Positions 36,917 to 37,082 of a DNA stretch of 37,082 bases are shown here, in pieces. Under the pieces are notes generated by a model. That model was given only the letters and a program-made list of their open reading frames with translations, made no database searches and was not told the DNA's origin. This DNA comes from Spirochaetaceae bacterium. GTDB taxonomy: Bacteria > Spirochaetota > Spirochaetia > DSM-27196 > SLAA01. The stretch is from assembly GCA_003552985.1 (NCBI GenBank), contig PUPD01000009.1:1-37082 (forward strand), written 5' to 3'. The position numbers and the translations under genes are program-made. Position 1 is the stretch's first letter. Each line of letters starts with the position of its first letter.

Positions 36917-37082
36917 ATGGGGCTGATAGTGATCATACAACTGAAACAAGAGCATCATCTTGACAAGATATCGGCGCTACTCATTGAGCTGGGTGTGTTC
37001 GACGTGAGTATCCTTGAAAGCGAAGGGGTGGAGGAGCGCGCTCAACGGATGCCGGTGTTGAGCAGCATGGGATCGATCTTCG
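36917..37082 (+). CDS. Partial small protein, PII-like or otherwise regulatory (runs off the right edge)
   Basis: MGLIVIIQLKQEHHLDKISALLIELGVFDVSILESEGVEERAQRMPVLSSMGSIF; SD gggggag; operon position. Confidence 0.5.
   Translation, partial: MGLIVIIQLKQEHHLDKISALLIELGVFDVSILESEGVEERAQRMPVLSSMGSIF

Noticed and set aside
1-37082. tRNA, rRNA and CRISPR arrays
   Set aside because: None recognised by eye; a tRNAscan-SE/Infernal/CRISPR finder run would be needed to exclude weak cases.

Overview
This is a ~37 kb bacterial chromosomal window of moderate GC, possibly from a spirochaete, though taxonomy is not provable from sequence alone. It reads as several modules. (1) 0-4.9 kb: a truncated ABC substrate-binding protein, a DeoR regulator, and two TIM-barrel sugar isomerase-like genes flanking an unrecognised His/Cys-rich ORF. 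(2) 5.0-8.5 kb: a decayed defence/toxin-antitoxin patch with an mcrB homolog lacking its P-loop region, an intact mcrC, an internally deleted brnT with intact brnA, and higBA remnants. (3) 9.1-10.2 kb: an isolated lycopene cyclase-like gene. (4) 10.4-15.1 kb: a four-gene minus-strand cluster, my best candidate for an undescribed system. It has a 99-aa all-beta-looking protein, a proline-repeat metzincin-like protease without a signal peptide, a 373-aa protein of unknown family and a papain/C39-like cysteine protease. (5) 15.1-17.8 kb: degenerate DNA including a pyridine nucleotide-disulfide oxidoreductase pseudogene. (6) 17.9-20.3 kb: DOMON protein, MsrB and ALDH, followed by an internally deleted IS1182-like element with matching 13-bp terminal inverted repeats. 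(7) 21.2-32.4 kb: a sugar/sugar-acid cluster (TctABC, ROK regulator, LarA-like/DUF2088, UxaC, NagB-like, two URO-D paralogs). Three promoters in it share a near-palindromic site tAACa-N5-TGTTA, not previously annotated here. (8) 32.7-37.1 kb: an MFS transporter, a carboxymuconolactone decarboxylase-like ORF, and a CPA2 antiporter / EIIA-like / small-regulator operon. No rRNA, tRNA or CRISPR array was recognised. All family assignments were made by eye from motifs; no database search was run.
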